Shown: one piece after another, positions 17,597 to 25,304 of the stretch | Layout of the letters: every line of letters starts with the position of its first letter | Position numbering within the stretch: position 1 is the first letter of the stretch | Assembly: GCA_937136415.1 (NCBI GenBank) | Contig: CAKZOK010000108.1 | Span: 1-47,255 of the forward strand | DNA from: an uncultured Cytophagales bacterium | GTDB lineage: Bacteria > Bacteroidota > Bacteroidia > Cytophagales > Bernardetiaceae | Reading direction: 5' to 3' | DNA: 47,255 bases | The notes under the pieces: model-generated | The model's input: only the letters and a program-made list of their open reading frames with translations | What the model was told of the DNA's origin: nothing | The model's database searches: none | Position numbers and translations under genes: made by a program

Positions 17597-17600
17597 GATT

Positions 17601-18593
17601 ATGTCTCGCATTCTCACAGGTATTCAGTCTTCTGGTCGTCCACATTTAGGAAATCTTTTGGGCGCAATCTTACCAGCCATCGAACTTTCGAAAAAGGCAG
17701 GTAATGACTCTTATTTTTTTATTGCTGATTTACATTCTCTCACAACGGTAAAAGATGCCGAAACGAGGATTCAAAACACAAATGCTGTTGCTGCTGCGTG
17801 GCTTGCCTTTGGTTTTGATATTGAAAAAAATACATTTTATCGTCAGTCAAGAATACCAGAAGTAACCGAACTAGCGTGGCATTTATCGTGCTTTACGCCT
17901 TATCCAATGCTTGCAAATGCACATTCTTTCAAAGACAAATCAGGTGCTTTGTCAGATGTAAATGCTGGTCTTTTTACCTATCCTGTTTTGATGGCTGCCG
18001 ATATTTTGATGTATGATGCTAATTTTGTTCCTGTCGGAAAAGACCAAATCCAACACTTAGAAATTACTAGAGATATTGCTTCTACTTTTAATCGAAAGTA
18101 TGGAGAAATATTTGTCATTCCAGAAGTAAAAGTAGATGAGCAAATAATGACCATTCCGGGAACAGACGGACGTAAAATGAGTAAATCGTATGGAAATACA
18201 CTTGATATTTTCTTGCCAGAAAAACAGCTCAAAAAACAAGTTATGTCTATCATAACAGACAGTACTCCTTTGGAAGAACCAAAAAGCACAGAAACCTGTA
18301 ATGTTTTTTCTTTGTATAAATTACTAGCTTCTGAAAGTGATTTGAAACAGATGAAACAAAACTATGCAGGTGGAAATTATGGCTACGGACACGCAAAAAA
18401 GGCTCTTTTAGAACTTATTTTGGATAAATATAAAACTGAAAGAATTACTTTTGATAAATTAATGGCTAATGAAAAAGAACTGGATAATAAACTCAAAATA
18501 GGTGAGAAGAAGGCAAGAAAAAGAGCTAGACTTGTTCTTAAAAAAGTACGTGAGAAATTAGGGTTTGGGAATGCAAGAAGAATGTATATGTAA
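17601..18593 (+). CDS. trpS: Tryptophanyl-tRNA synthetase
   Basis: Charges tRNA-Trp. Class I signatures are clear: GIQSSGRPHLGN (HIGH variant PHLGN, residues 14-18) and GTDGRKMSKSYGNT (KMSKS near residue 194). YFIADLHSLTT, PMLANAHSFKDK and AADILMYDANFVPVGKDQIQHLE are typical of TrpRS. The C-terminus is basic (KKARKRARLVLKKVREKLGF). The ATG at 17601 is used; a TTG six bases earlier is also in frame. Length is 330 aa. No leader peptide or T-box-like element with Trp codons is seen upstream, unlike the trpE leader 14 kb away. Confidence 0.97.
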   Translation: MSRILTGIQSSGRPHLGNLLGAILPAIELSKKAGNDSYFFIADLHSLTTVKDAETRIQNTNAVAAAWLAFGFDIEKNTFYRQSRIPEVTELAWHLSCFTPYPMLANAHSFKDKSGALSDVNAGLFTYPVLMAADILMYDANFVPVGKDQIQHLEITRDIASTFNRKYGEIFVIPEVKVDEQIMTIPGTDGRKMSKSYGNTLDIFLPEKQLKKQVMSIITDSTPLEEPKSTETCNVFSLYKLLASESDLKQMKQNYAGGNYGYGHAKKALLELILDKYKTERITFDKLMANEKELDNKLKIGEKKARKRARLVLKKVREKLGFGNARRMYM

Positions 18594-19031
18594 ATATTAT
18601 TCTTGGCTCTTCCGACTGTTTAGCGAAAAAAAATATTTTGTTTAAGGTCTGCACCGAAGGTCTGACTTGGACAAAATAAGCCTTTCTTTTCTGAACTGCA
18701 AATACTTATTTTAACAATCGCCGTTGTCGGTGTCGCACCGACGACTTTCAACCACAAATTTCAAAGAAAAACAGCTCAGAATAGCTCTATATTTCCAAAA
18801 TTGCCCTTTTCACACTATATTTGCATATTATTTTTTCGGCTTTTTATCAAAACAGAACAATCTTATTACTTTATTTGTTTTTATTGTCTATCAAAAAAAA
18901 CAAATAAAAAAACTAAAAAAATCAAAAAATGCGATTCAAAATATATAATTAAATATCATTTTTTTTATTATTCATTTTATTGGTTTTAATTCAAAAAGTC
19001 GCTACATCAACCATTAACTAAAAGATATAAC
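18594..19031. other. 438-bp intergenic region with REP-like hairpin
   Basis: The only clear structure is a 10-bp stem with 3-nt loop at 18723-18745, GTTGTCGGTG-TCG-CACCGACGAC (one wobble pair), a G+C-rich palindrome unlike its surroundings. The rest is AT-rich. Frames across it (18724-18989) are Lys/Phe/Tyr-rich translations of A/T runs and are not credible genes. No TAnnTTTG promoter box was found for the next gene. Confidence 0.55.
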
Positions 19032-20276
19032 GTGGATTTATTCGAAAAATTAAAAACAAATCGTGGCCCTCTTGGTCAATTTTCTTCTATTGCACATGGC
19101 TATTTTGCTTTTCCAAAATTGGAAGGAGAATTGAAGCCTCGCATGAAATTTAGAGGAAAAGAAGTATTGACATGGAGTTTGAATAATTATTTAGGGCTTG
19201 GTAACCACCCAGAAGTACGTAAGGCTGATACAGAAGCTACAAAAGATTGGGGGCTTGCTTATCCAATGGGTTCACGCATGATGTCTGGAAACTCAAATAC
19301 AATAGAAGAATTTGAATCTCAACTTTCAGATTTTGTACAAAAAGAAGATACTTTTATACTAAATTATGGCTATCAAGGAATTATGTCTGTTGTAGATGCA
19401 CTTCTTGACCGTAAAGATGTTGTAGTTTATGACTCTGAATCTCATGCCTGTATTCTTGATGGACTCAGAATGAGCCTTGCCAAACGCTATGTTTTTCCTC
19501 ATAATAATATTGAAAATTGCGAAAAACAATTAGAAAGAGCAACTAAATATGTAGAAAATACCGGAGGCGCAATCTTGGTAATTACGGAAGGCGTTTTTGG
19601 AATGTTGGGCGACCAAGGAAAATTAAAAGAAATTGTTGAGCTTAGAAAAAAATACAATTTCCGTATGCTTGTAGATGATGCACACGGCTTTGGTACAATG
19701 GGCGAAACAGGTATCGGAACAGGAGAAGCGCAAGGCATTCAAGACGAAATTGATATTTACTTTTCTACATTTGCCAAATCAATGGCAAGTATTGGAGCGT
19801 TTGTTTCAGGCCCAGAAGACGTAATTAATTATTTGCGTTATAATATGCGTTCACAAATTTATGCCAAAACATTGCCAATGCCTCTAGTAGTTGGTAATAT
19901 GAAACGCTTAGAAATGCTTCGCACAATGCCAGAACTAAAGGATAACCTTTGGAAAGTGGTAGATGCCTTGCAAAGTGGCTTGCGTGAAAATGGCTTTAAT
20001 ATTGGAGAAACTGATTCGCCTGTTACGCCAGTATTTTTGAGTGGTGGAAATAATGAAGCTGGAAATCTTATCATTGACCTTCGTGAAAATTATTTTATTT
20101 TCTGTTCGGTTGTGATTTATCCTGTTGTGCCTAAAGATGTAATTATGTTGCGTCTGATTCCAACAGCAGCACATACGTTGGAAGACGTAAACCAAACGAT
20201 TGAAGCATTCAAAGCTGTTTCGGAGAAACTCAAAAGTGGTGTTTATGCAAACAATGAAATTAGTGCTGCCATATAA
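19032..20276 (+). CDS. Alpha-oxoamine synthase (serine palmitoyltransferase / cysteate acyltransferase type)
   Basis: A PLP-dependent enzyme that would condense an amino acid with a fatty acyl thioester, releasing CO2. PLP-site features are all present: Lys249 in STFAKSMASIGAF (Schiff base), Asp215 and His218 in VDDAHGFGTMG, and the stacking His138 in YDSESHACILDG. In Bacteroidota this family includes serine palmitoyltransferase (sphingolipids) and cysteate acyltransferase (capnine/sulfonolipids of gliding bacteria); the N-terminal KTNRGPLGQFSSIAHGYFAFPKLEGE is shared by a Cytophagales clade for which I cannot choose between the two. It is unlikely to be BioF or Kbl given no bio or threonine genes nearby. 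The start is GTG at 19032; no ATG upstream fits. Length of 414 aa is normal. Confidence 0.85.
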   Translation: MDLFEKLKTNRGPLGQFSSIAHGYFAFPKLEGELKPRMKFRGKEVLTWSLNNYLGLGNHPEVRKADTEATKDWGLAYPMGSRMMSGNSNTIEEFESQLSDFVQKEDTFILNYGYQGIMSVVDALLDRKDVVVYDSESHACILDGLRMSLAKRYVFPHNNIENCEKQLERATKYVENTGGAILVITEGVFGMLGDQGKLKEIVELRKKYNFRMLVDDAHGFGTMGETGIGTGEAQGIQDEIDIYFSTFAKSMASIGAFVSGPEDVINYLRYNMRSQIYAKTLPMPLVVGNMKRLEMLRTMPELKDNLWKVVDALQSGLRENGFNIGETDSPVTPVFLSGGNNEAGNLIIDLRENYFIFCSVVIYPVVPKDVIMLRLIPTAAHTLEDVNQTIEAFKAVSEKLKSGVYANNEISAAI

Positions 20277-20601
20277 TTAGAGTTTATTTGGGAGATATTT
20301 TTTATTTATTTTTATTATCAGAAATATTAAAAAACATCTCTCAAAACAACTAACCGTCTGTTTTTCAGATGATTATGTTTAAACTTATTAAATCAAAAAT
20401 AAAAAAATATCTCTCTATTTGTAAAAAACATTTAATAAAATCAAAAAAAATGCTTTGAAACACTGTTTTTGATGGTTTTGTTAGTATATTGTCATTCAAA
20501 TAGAGCAGAACAGAACTATAAAGGTGTTTTGCCTTATACCTTTTTTGCTTTTAAAAGCATTTTTTTAAATTAAATTTACAACCTTCAATTTACTTTTCAC
20601 T
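20277..20601. other. 325-bp intergenic region
   Basis: Shortly after the stop codon GAGATATTTTTTA... pairs loosely with ...TAAAAAACATCTC (20290-20339), a possible weak terminator without a T run. Further on, AAGGTGTTTTGCCTTATACC and TGCTTTTAAAAGCA are small self-complementary stretches within the likely leader of the histone-like gene. No coding frame is credible. Confidence 0.45.
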
Positions 20602-20796
20602 ATGGGTCGTTATCAAGAAGTCGAAGACTTAATCACACAATTAAAAGAAGATTTTTCTAAATTTTACGATAAAGAAAATCAAGCTGCAGGAACTCGTATC
20701 CGTAAAGGAATGCAAGAACTCAAAAAATTAGCACAAGAAATCCGTACTGAAGTACAGGAAACTAAAAACAAACGTACTGAAGCTGCCAAAAAATAA
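20602..20796 (+). CDS. Histone H1-like (Hc1-type) nucleoid protein
   Basis: A 64-residue, Lys/Arg/Glu-rich helical protein: GRYQEVEDLITQLKEDFSKFYDK followed by ENQAAGTRIRKGMQELKKLA and EIRTEVQETKNKRTEAAKK. This matches the short Hc1/histone H1-like family common in Bacteroidota, related to chlamydial HctA, which binds DNA and helps compact the nucleoid. The Bacteroidota form lacks the long Lys/Ala tail of chlamydial versions, as seen here. The whole protein can form one long amphipathic helix pair. The gene is monocistronic, with a 325-bp upstream region and a strong terminator, consistent with high expression. Confidence 0.88.
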   Translation: MGRYQEVEDLITQLKEDFSKFYDKENQAAGTRIRKGMQELKKLAQEIRTEVQETKNKRTEAAKK

Positions 20797-20825
20797 TTTT
20801 TGCTTCAAATGTATTTTGTTATGCT

Positions 20826-20863
20826 AAAAAAGCCATTTCTATTTTTATAGAAATGGCTTTTTT
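20826..20863 (+). terminator. Terminator of the histone-like gene
   Basis: A perfect 17-bp stem pairs AAAAAAGCCATTTCTAT (20826-20842) with 20847-20863 around TTTT, ending in T6. Confidence 0.9.
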
Positions 20864-20942
20864 GTGATTATTATTTCAATAAAATTTGGCTTAATTTTGT
20901 TGGTTATTAAATTTTAGTTTTGATTCTTATAATTCCTTATTA

Positions 20943-22409
20943 ATGACTATTTTTTTAGATTTAAGTTCTGTTTTGAAAAAAAATATATTCAAATTTTATT
21001 TCTTTTGTTCAATTTTTATTCTATGTTTTGGGTTTTCTCTTAAAACTTATGGGCAATTTTCTACAATTTTAGAAGGCAAAATATCTCCTGCTGCTTCTTA
21101 TAAAATGATTGTGGAATATCAATATCACTACCTAACTTATCAGCCCCAAAGGCAGCTCATTACTACAAATGAAAAAGGAGAATTTGACTTGAATATTCCT
21201 TTAAAAAAATCTACATGGGTAATATGGAAGTGCAAAGACAAACAAGGACAAATTTATTTGCATGTGGGGGACAGCCTAAACATGCAAGTAGAATTAGGAG
21301 CTTTTCCTTATGGAACAAAATTTTCGGGTTTGGGGGCTTCCGAAAATATTTTTTTACAAAAATGGGAAATAGAGTTTGGAAATACTTCAAAAAATGCCTT
21401 ATATCCTCAAAAATATAAAAGTTCAAATGAAAAAACATTTAAAAATGAAGTAGAAAAAATACGTAAAAATCAATTTAAACTTTTAGAGGAGGCGATAGGA
21501 AAAAAACCTCTTTCAGATGATTTTATTTTGGCAATGGAACAGCAAATTACCTATCAAAATGCAAATCATTTGGCAGAATATTCTGTTTTGAATGCCTTTC
21601 TAAATGATAAATCGCCTCAAGTTTTGTCTGAGCAATATTATTCTTTTTTTGAAAAGATGATTATTCAAAGTCCGTCAGCACTTAATCAAGCTGTTTATTT
21701 ACGATTTTTAAGAAATTATTTAGAGTTTCGTTATATTCAATCACATAAAGAAACCTCTCTAAAAGCCTATGCTGATTTGTATTACCCTCTTCTTTTCCAA
21801 ATTACAGAAAAGGAGCTTTTGGGAAGCGTACAAGCACATGCACAAGCTATTTTGATTATAGAATTAGTCAAGCTAAAAAATGATAAATTATATAAAAAAT
21901 ATTACAAAAAATATAGTATTACGCATAAAGAAGACAAATCATTTCCTATTGTAGAAAAATTTATAGAAAATGCTCAAAAACTAAAAATAGGAAAGATAGC
22001 TCCTAATTTTTCATTAGAAAATACCGCAGGAAAAAATGTTCAACTATCTGATTTTAGAGGAAAAGTTGTTTATTTATTTTTTGGTTCTTTGGAAAATAAC
22101 TTGACACAAAATTATTTGAAAGGCTTCCAATATCTGAATAATCATCTTAATAATGAAGTTGTTTTTTTGTGGATTCAGACTGCACAACTCAACTCTTCTA
22201 TAACAAAGGATAAAAAAATAAATGCAAAGTTTAAACAATTAAATATTATTTCTTTGGTTTGCTATTTTTCTGATACATTAGGATACAATTTGGACAAATT
22301 ACCAGTAGCTTTTTTGATTGATAAAAATGGAAAACTAGCCTATTCTTTAACCAAACTCCCCTCTACTGATGGGCTTTTAGAAGATATTAATTATCTATTA
22401 AATAAATAA
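20943..22409 (+). CDS. TlpA/AhpC-like exported protein lacking redox cysteines
   Basis: The N-terminus has a signal peptide ending near TYGQ (residue 38). Residues 40-140 form a beta-rich region like the DUF4369-type N-terminal domain of Bacteroidota TlpA proteins. The middle is helical, and residues 345-488 form a thioredoxin fold (IGKIAPNFSLENTAGKNVQL, SDFRGKVVYLFFGS, LPVAFLIDKNGKLAYS). Where redox-active members have W-C-x-x-C after the first strand, this protein has F-F-G-S-L-E-N-N-L with no cysteine. The cis-Pro (LPVAF) is kept. It therefore probably works as a binding or scaffolding version of the fold, not as a reductase. It converges with the permease gene with one base between stops. 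Confidence 0.78.
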   Translation: MTIFLDLSSVLKKNIFKFYFFCSIFILCFGFSLKTYGQFSTILEGKISPAASYKMIVEYQYHYLTYQPQRQLITTNEKGEFDLNIPLKKSTWVIWKCKDKQGQIYLHVGDSLNMQVELGAFPYGTKFSGLGASENIFLQKWEIEFGNTSKNALYPQKYKSSNEKTFKNEVEKIRKNQFKLLEEAIGKKPLSDDFILAMEQQITYQNANHLAEYSVLNAFLNDKSPQVLSEQYYSFFEKMIIQSPSALNQAVYLRFLRNYLEFRYIQSHKETSLKAYADLYYPLLFQITEKELLGSVQAHAQAILIIELVKLKNDKLYKKYYKKYSITHKEDKSFPIVEKFIENAQKLKIGKIAPNFSLENTAGKNVQLSDFRGKVVYLFFGSLENNLTQNYLKGFQYLNNHLNNEVVFLWIQTAQLNSSITKDKKINAKFKQLNIISLVCYFSDTLGYNLDKLPVAFLIDKNGKLAYSLTKLPSTDGLLEDINYLLNK

Positions 22410-22410
22410 T

Positions 22411-23652
22411 TTATCCTCTTGTACTTGGGTCATAGGCATCACGCAAACCATTTCCTAAAAGATTAAAAGCAAGAACCAAAATGCTAATACAAAGACTCGG
22501 AAAGACAATCAAATGCCAGCTATTGCTTGTTCCAATAACAGAATATCCCTCCAAAACCATCATTCCCCACGAAGGCGTAGGAGGCTGAACTCCCAATCCC
22601 AAAAAGCTCAAACCTGCTTCTATCAAAATAGCTGCTGCAAAATTTGAAGTGGTAACCACAACAATTTCTCCAAGCATATTAGGCAAAATATGTCTAAAAA
22701 TAATTCTCCAATGACTCATACCAAAAGCATGTGTAGCTTCAATAAATGGTTTTCTTTTGATAGTTTTTATTTTTCCTCTTACAATACGAGCAATTTCGAC
22801 CCACATTGTCAGTCCGACAGCCACAAAAGCCACCCAAATTCCTTTGCTTTGAAGAACAATCGTAATGGCAATCACAAGCATAATACTCGGAATAGACCAC
22901 ACCACCGTCATAAACCAATAAATAACACTATCTATCACACCTCCAAAATAGCCAGAAATTGCTCCCAAACTTACCCCCAAAACAAGCGAAATCAGAACGG
23001 CAATCGCTCCAATAGTAAGAGAAATTTGTGTTCCATACATCAAACGGCTCAAAACATCTCTACCTGAACGGTCAGTTCCGAGCCAGTAGGTACGAATTTC
23101 TATATTTTCTTTTTGAAATTCCTCTGCAAGTTTGAATAAAGTTGTCGTTCTGATACGTTTTTGAATATCAACATAGCGAACTGTATCACCTTTTATTTCA
23201 TAATTATAATTGAGAGAATCATCTAATAACAAACCAGAAACACCTGTAAAGACAGGTTTGGTGGCATAAATAAGTGAATAAGAAATTTCTTTTTTTTCTT
23301 TTCCATAAATTTTGAAAAAAACAGTATCACCTACCACCCTAAAAGTATCTATTGGTGTGATGGTATAATCAGTTTCATCTCCATAATAAATACTTTCAAA
23401 AAACCCTGTATGGTCTGTGGCTATTCGTTTTCTGAGTTTTAATATTTTTGCTTCAAAGACAGGTGTTTGTTTTCTAATTTGAACTACTCCATCATTTGCA
23501 TTTGGTGTTTTGTCTGGCATAATCGTATGTCCTGCAAGAGCCACAAAAACAGCAAATAAAATCACAAAAAGCCCAAACATTGCTGGTTTATGATTCAATA
23601 AGCGTTTGCGTATCTGTAAAGAAGGTGATATATGCTTAAATTCTGATGCCAT
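22411..23652 (-). CDS. OppC/DppC-type ABC permease with large extracytoplasmic insert
   Basis: An inner membrane subunit of a dipeptide/oligopeptide/nickel ABC importer. The C-terminal 230 residues are canonical: TDRSGRDVLSRLMYGTQISL, six-helix core, the ATPase-coupling EAA loop EATHAFGMSHWRIIFRHILPNM and AILIEAGLSFLGLGVQPPTPSWG, ending NLLGNGLRDAYDPSTRG. Between the first helix (residues 25-45) and this core lies an insert of about 145 residues rich in charged and beta-forming residues, facing the periplasm. Usual OppC proteins have only about 50-60 residues there. OppB, OppD/F and the binding protein are not adjacent, which is common in Bacteroidota. Confidence 0.9.
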   Translation of the reverse strand: MASEFKHISPSLQIRKRLLNHKPAMFGLFVILFAVFVALAGHTIMPDKTPNANDGVVQIRKQTPVFEAKILKLRKRIATDHTGFFESIYYGDETDYTITPIDTFRVVGDTVFFKIYGKEKKEISYSLIYATKPVFTGVSGLLLDDSLNYNYEIKGDTVRYVDIQKRIRTTTLFKLAEEFQKENIEIRTYWLGTDRSGRDVLSRLMYGTQISLTIGAIAVLISLVLGVSLGAISGYFGGVIDSVIYWFMTVVWSIPSIMLVIAITIVLQSKGIWVAFVAVGLTMWVEIARIVRGKIKTIKRKPFIEATHAFGMSHWRIIFRHILPNMLGEIVVVTTSNFAAAILIEAGLSFLGLGVQPPTPSWGMMVLEGYSVIGTSNSWHLIVFPSLCISILVLAFNLLGNGLRDAYDPSTRG

Positions 23653-23799
23653 TTAGAAAAATAAACGAATGAGCTATTGATAAATAATGACTAACTGTAA
23701 AATGGGTAATTCTGAATCCTTTTTAATTATTGATTGTCATAAAAATAATTTAAAAGACTAATTTACTAAGAAAGATACATAAAAACTATTCTTATGAAA

Positions 23800-23825
23800 A
23801 ATTACGAATTAAAAATTAAAAATTA
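23800..23825. repeat. ATTACGAATTAAAAATTA repeat
   Basis: ATTACGAATTAAAAATTAAAAATTA lies just past the stop of the membrane glycosyltransferase. It is the complement of the ATTCGTAATT-type words seen at 17571-17596 and elsewhere. Confidence 0.5.
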
Positions 23826-23843
23826 TAGAAATAATTTCAATTT

Positions 23844-25001
23844 TTATTTTGTCTTTCTTCCTTTCCATTTATACCCTTTTGTTTGTGCTGCAATTCCAAA
23901 AAAAATGGCATACAGACTATAAAAAAGCCACCAAAACAGTAAAGTAAAAATTGTTTTTAGTTGTTTTAAAAAAAACAAAACAGAGAATAAAAATAAAAAT
24001 TCTAAACTCATTTTGAAAAAAAATGTAAAATAAAGATATTTTTTTAGTTCTAAACTAAAAGAATAGAAATTATCATTCCAAATATCAAAAGGTAGAAAAA
24101 TAAATATTAATAAAGTAAAAATTTGAACCAAAAACACAAAAACACTAATGGCTGCATGACTTACTTTTTTGTGTTGATTCCATTTACTTGCCCAACGCTT
24201 TCGTTGGTTATAAAACTCTTTCCAAGTTTGAGTAGCTTCTGTTTCGACGATTGCTTTATCTGATTTTAAAAAAAATATATTCTTAGGATAATTTTTATAA
24301 AATTTATGCAATAAAAACTCATCATCTCCAGATGAAATTTGATAACCATTGTTTTGATTATTGTTATCATTTTCTTGTTTTTCATATCCTCCCATTTTCT
24401 CAAAAAGCTCCTTGGAATATGCCATATTTGCGCCATTGCAAGTAAATGGAAAACCCAAATTTAGGGCAGCTCCTCCACAACCTATCAAAGTTGCAAATTC
24501 GGAAGCCTGCAGAGTTGCAAAAAAATCCCTTTTATGATTCAATCTAACTGCCCCAGCAATAAAAAAGGCTTTTTTATCTGTCTTTTCTTTGTAATTAATG
24601 AAATTTGAAAAAGTAGAAAGCCAATTTTTCTTTACTCTGCAATCTCCATCTGTGGTAATAATATATTCAAAATTTGCCTTCGAAACACCCAAGGTAATTG
24701 CTCGCTTTTTGTGGGCAGAATCTGCAGCAGGAACAGAAATAAGCTGCAAGGAATAAGGCATTTTATTGATTAAATTCTTTACAATTTGTGCCGTTTCATC
24801 ATCCGAATTATCATCTAAAACTAAAACTTCAAAATCGTTATTGTCTAAATCTTGCAAAGTCAAATCATTTAATAAAGCTGCAATATTTTTAGCTTCATTT
24901 CGAACAGGAATTAAAACAGAAAAGTGGATTTTCTTTTCTTCTGAATTATTTTGATAAACAAAAATACCTTCTTTGTGCCAACCGTATAGAACGAAAAGCA
25001 A
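23844..25001 (-). CDS. Membrane glycosyltransferase, family 2
   Basis: A processive-type or lipid-linked GT2 enzyme. The catalytic domain has FSVLIPVRNEAKNIAALL, EVLVLDDNSDDETAQIV, ITTDGDCRVKKNW (DxD), FTCNGANMAYSKELF, SSGDDEFLLHKF and the acceptor motif Q-R-K-R-W (YNQRKRWASKW). Three membrane helices follow at the C-terminus (about 285-375). The first listed codon is TTG at 25001. The frame stays open for about 20 codons further upstream and those encode a hydrophobic stretch (YLTLLIFWIYIFVLLFV), the expected N-terminal membrane helix, but no ATG, GTG or TTG exists there before a TAA. So the true start may be rare (ATT) or lost. The upstream DNA contains a 17-bp direct repeat, suggesting disturbance. 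Confidence 0.83.
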   Translation of the reverse strand: MLFVLYGWHKEGIFVYQNNSEEKKIHFSVLIPVRNEAKNIAALLNDLTLQDLDNNDFEVLVLDDNSDDETAQIVKNLINKMPYSLQLISVPAADSAHKKRAITLGVSKANFEYIITTDGDCRVKKNWLSTFSNFINYKEKTDKKAFFIAGAVRLNHKRDFFATLQASEFATLIGCGGAALNLGFPFTCNGANMAYSKELFEKMGGYEKQENDNNNQNNGYQISSGDDEFLLHKFYKNYPKNIFFLKSDKAIVETEATQTWKEFYNQRKRWASKWNQHKKVSHAAISVFVFLVQIFTLLIFIFLPFDIWNDNFYSFSLELKKYLYFTFFFKMSLEFLFLFSVLFFLKQLKTIFTLLFWWLFYSLYAIFFGIAAQTKGYKWKGRKTK

Positions 25002-25159
25002 AACAAAAATATAAATCCAAAAAATGAGTAGAGTGAGGTAAAAAATACACTTGTTTGATTAGCGAGTGACTATGCAAGGAAAATACATTTGTTTGATAGT
25101 TAAGGATTTGTAGGATTGATAGGATTTAAAATACTGATTAAAATTGCTATTTTATTTAA
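25002..25159. other. Region upstream of the membrane glycosyltransferase with direct repeat
   Basis: AAATACACTTGTTTGAT (from about 25045) and AAATACATTTGTTTGAT (25081-25097) form a 17-bp direct repeat with one mismatch. The first copy overlaps the extended 5' frame of the glycosyltransferase. The rest is AT-rich with GGATTTGTAGGATTGATAGG, a short purine-rich tract. No promoter box was identified. Confidence 0.5.
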
Positions 25160-25303
25160 TCTGTCAAACCAGTTCTATTTGTGTTATGTATTGCCAAAAA
25201 AAAAATATTTCATATTCGTCAAATCTGTTCTATTTGTGTTATGTATTGCCAAAAAAAATATATTTCATATTCGTCAAATCTGTTCTATTTGTGTTACACA
25301 TTT
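25160..25303. repeat. 55-bp tandem repeat, about 2.6 copies
   Basis: Copies carry the common word GTCAAA at 25163, 25218 and 25273, giving a 55-bp period. Each unit has (T)CGTCAAATCTGTTCTATTTG, GTTATGTATTGCC, an A run and ATATTTCATAT. The last copy ends two bases before the MBOAT stop codon. Words such as ATTCGT, ATCTGT and GTGTTATGTATT recall those in the 76-bp array at 6792. Confidence 0.88.
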
Positions 25304-25304
25304 C

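Noticed and set aside
17433..17600. A leader peptide or tryptophan-sensing element upstream of trpS
   Set aside because: No frame with Trp codons or terminator/antiterminator pair was found; the hairpins there belong to dispersed repeats.
18724..18989. Overlapping small reading frames rich in Phe, Tyr, Lys and Ile between trpS and the alpha-oxoamine synthase
   Set aside because: They translate poly-A/T tracts, overlap a G+C-rich hairpin and have no promoter or domain support.
22690..23067. A 125-codon plus-strand frame inside the OppC-type gene, rich in Asn, His and Ser
   Set aside because: Composition is that of reversed membrane-protein codons; it overlaps the essential core of a certain gene.
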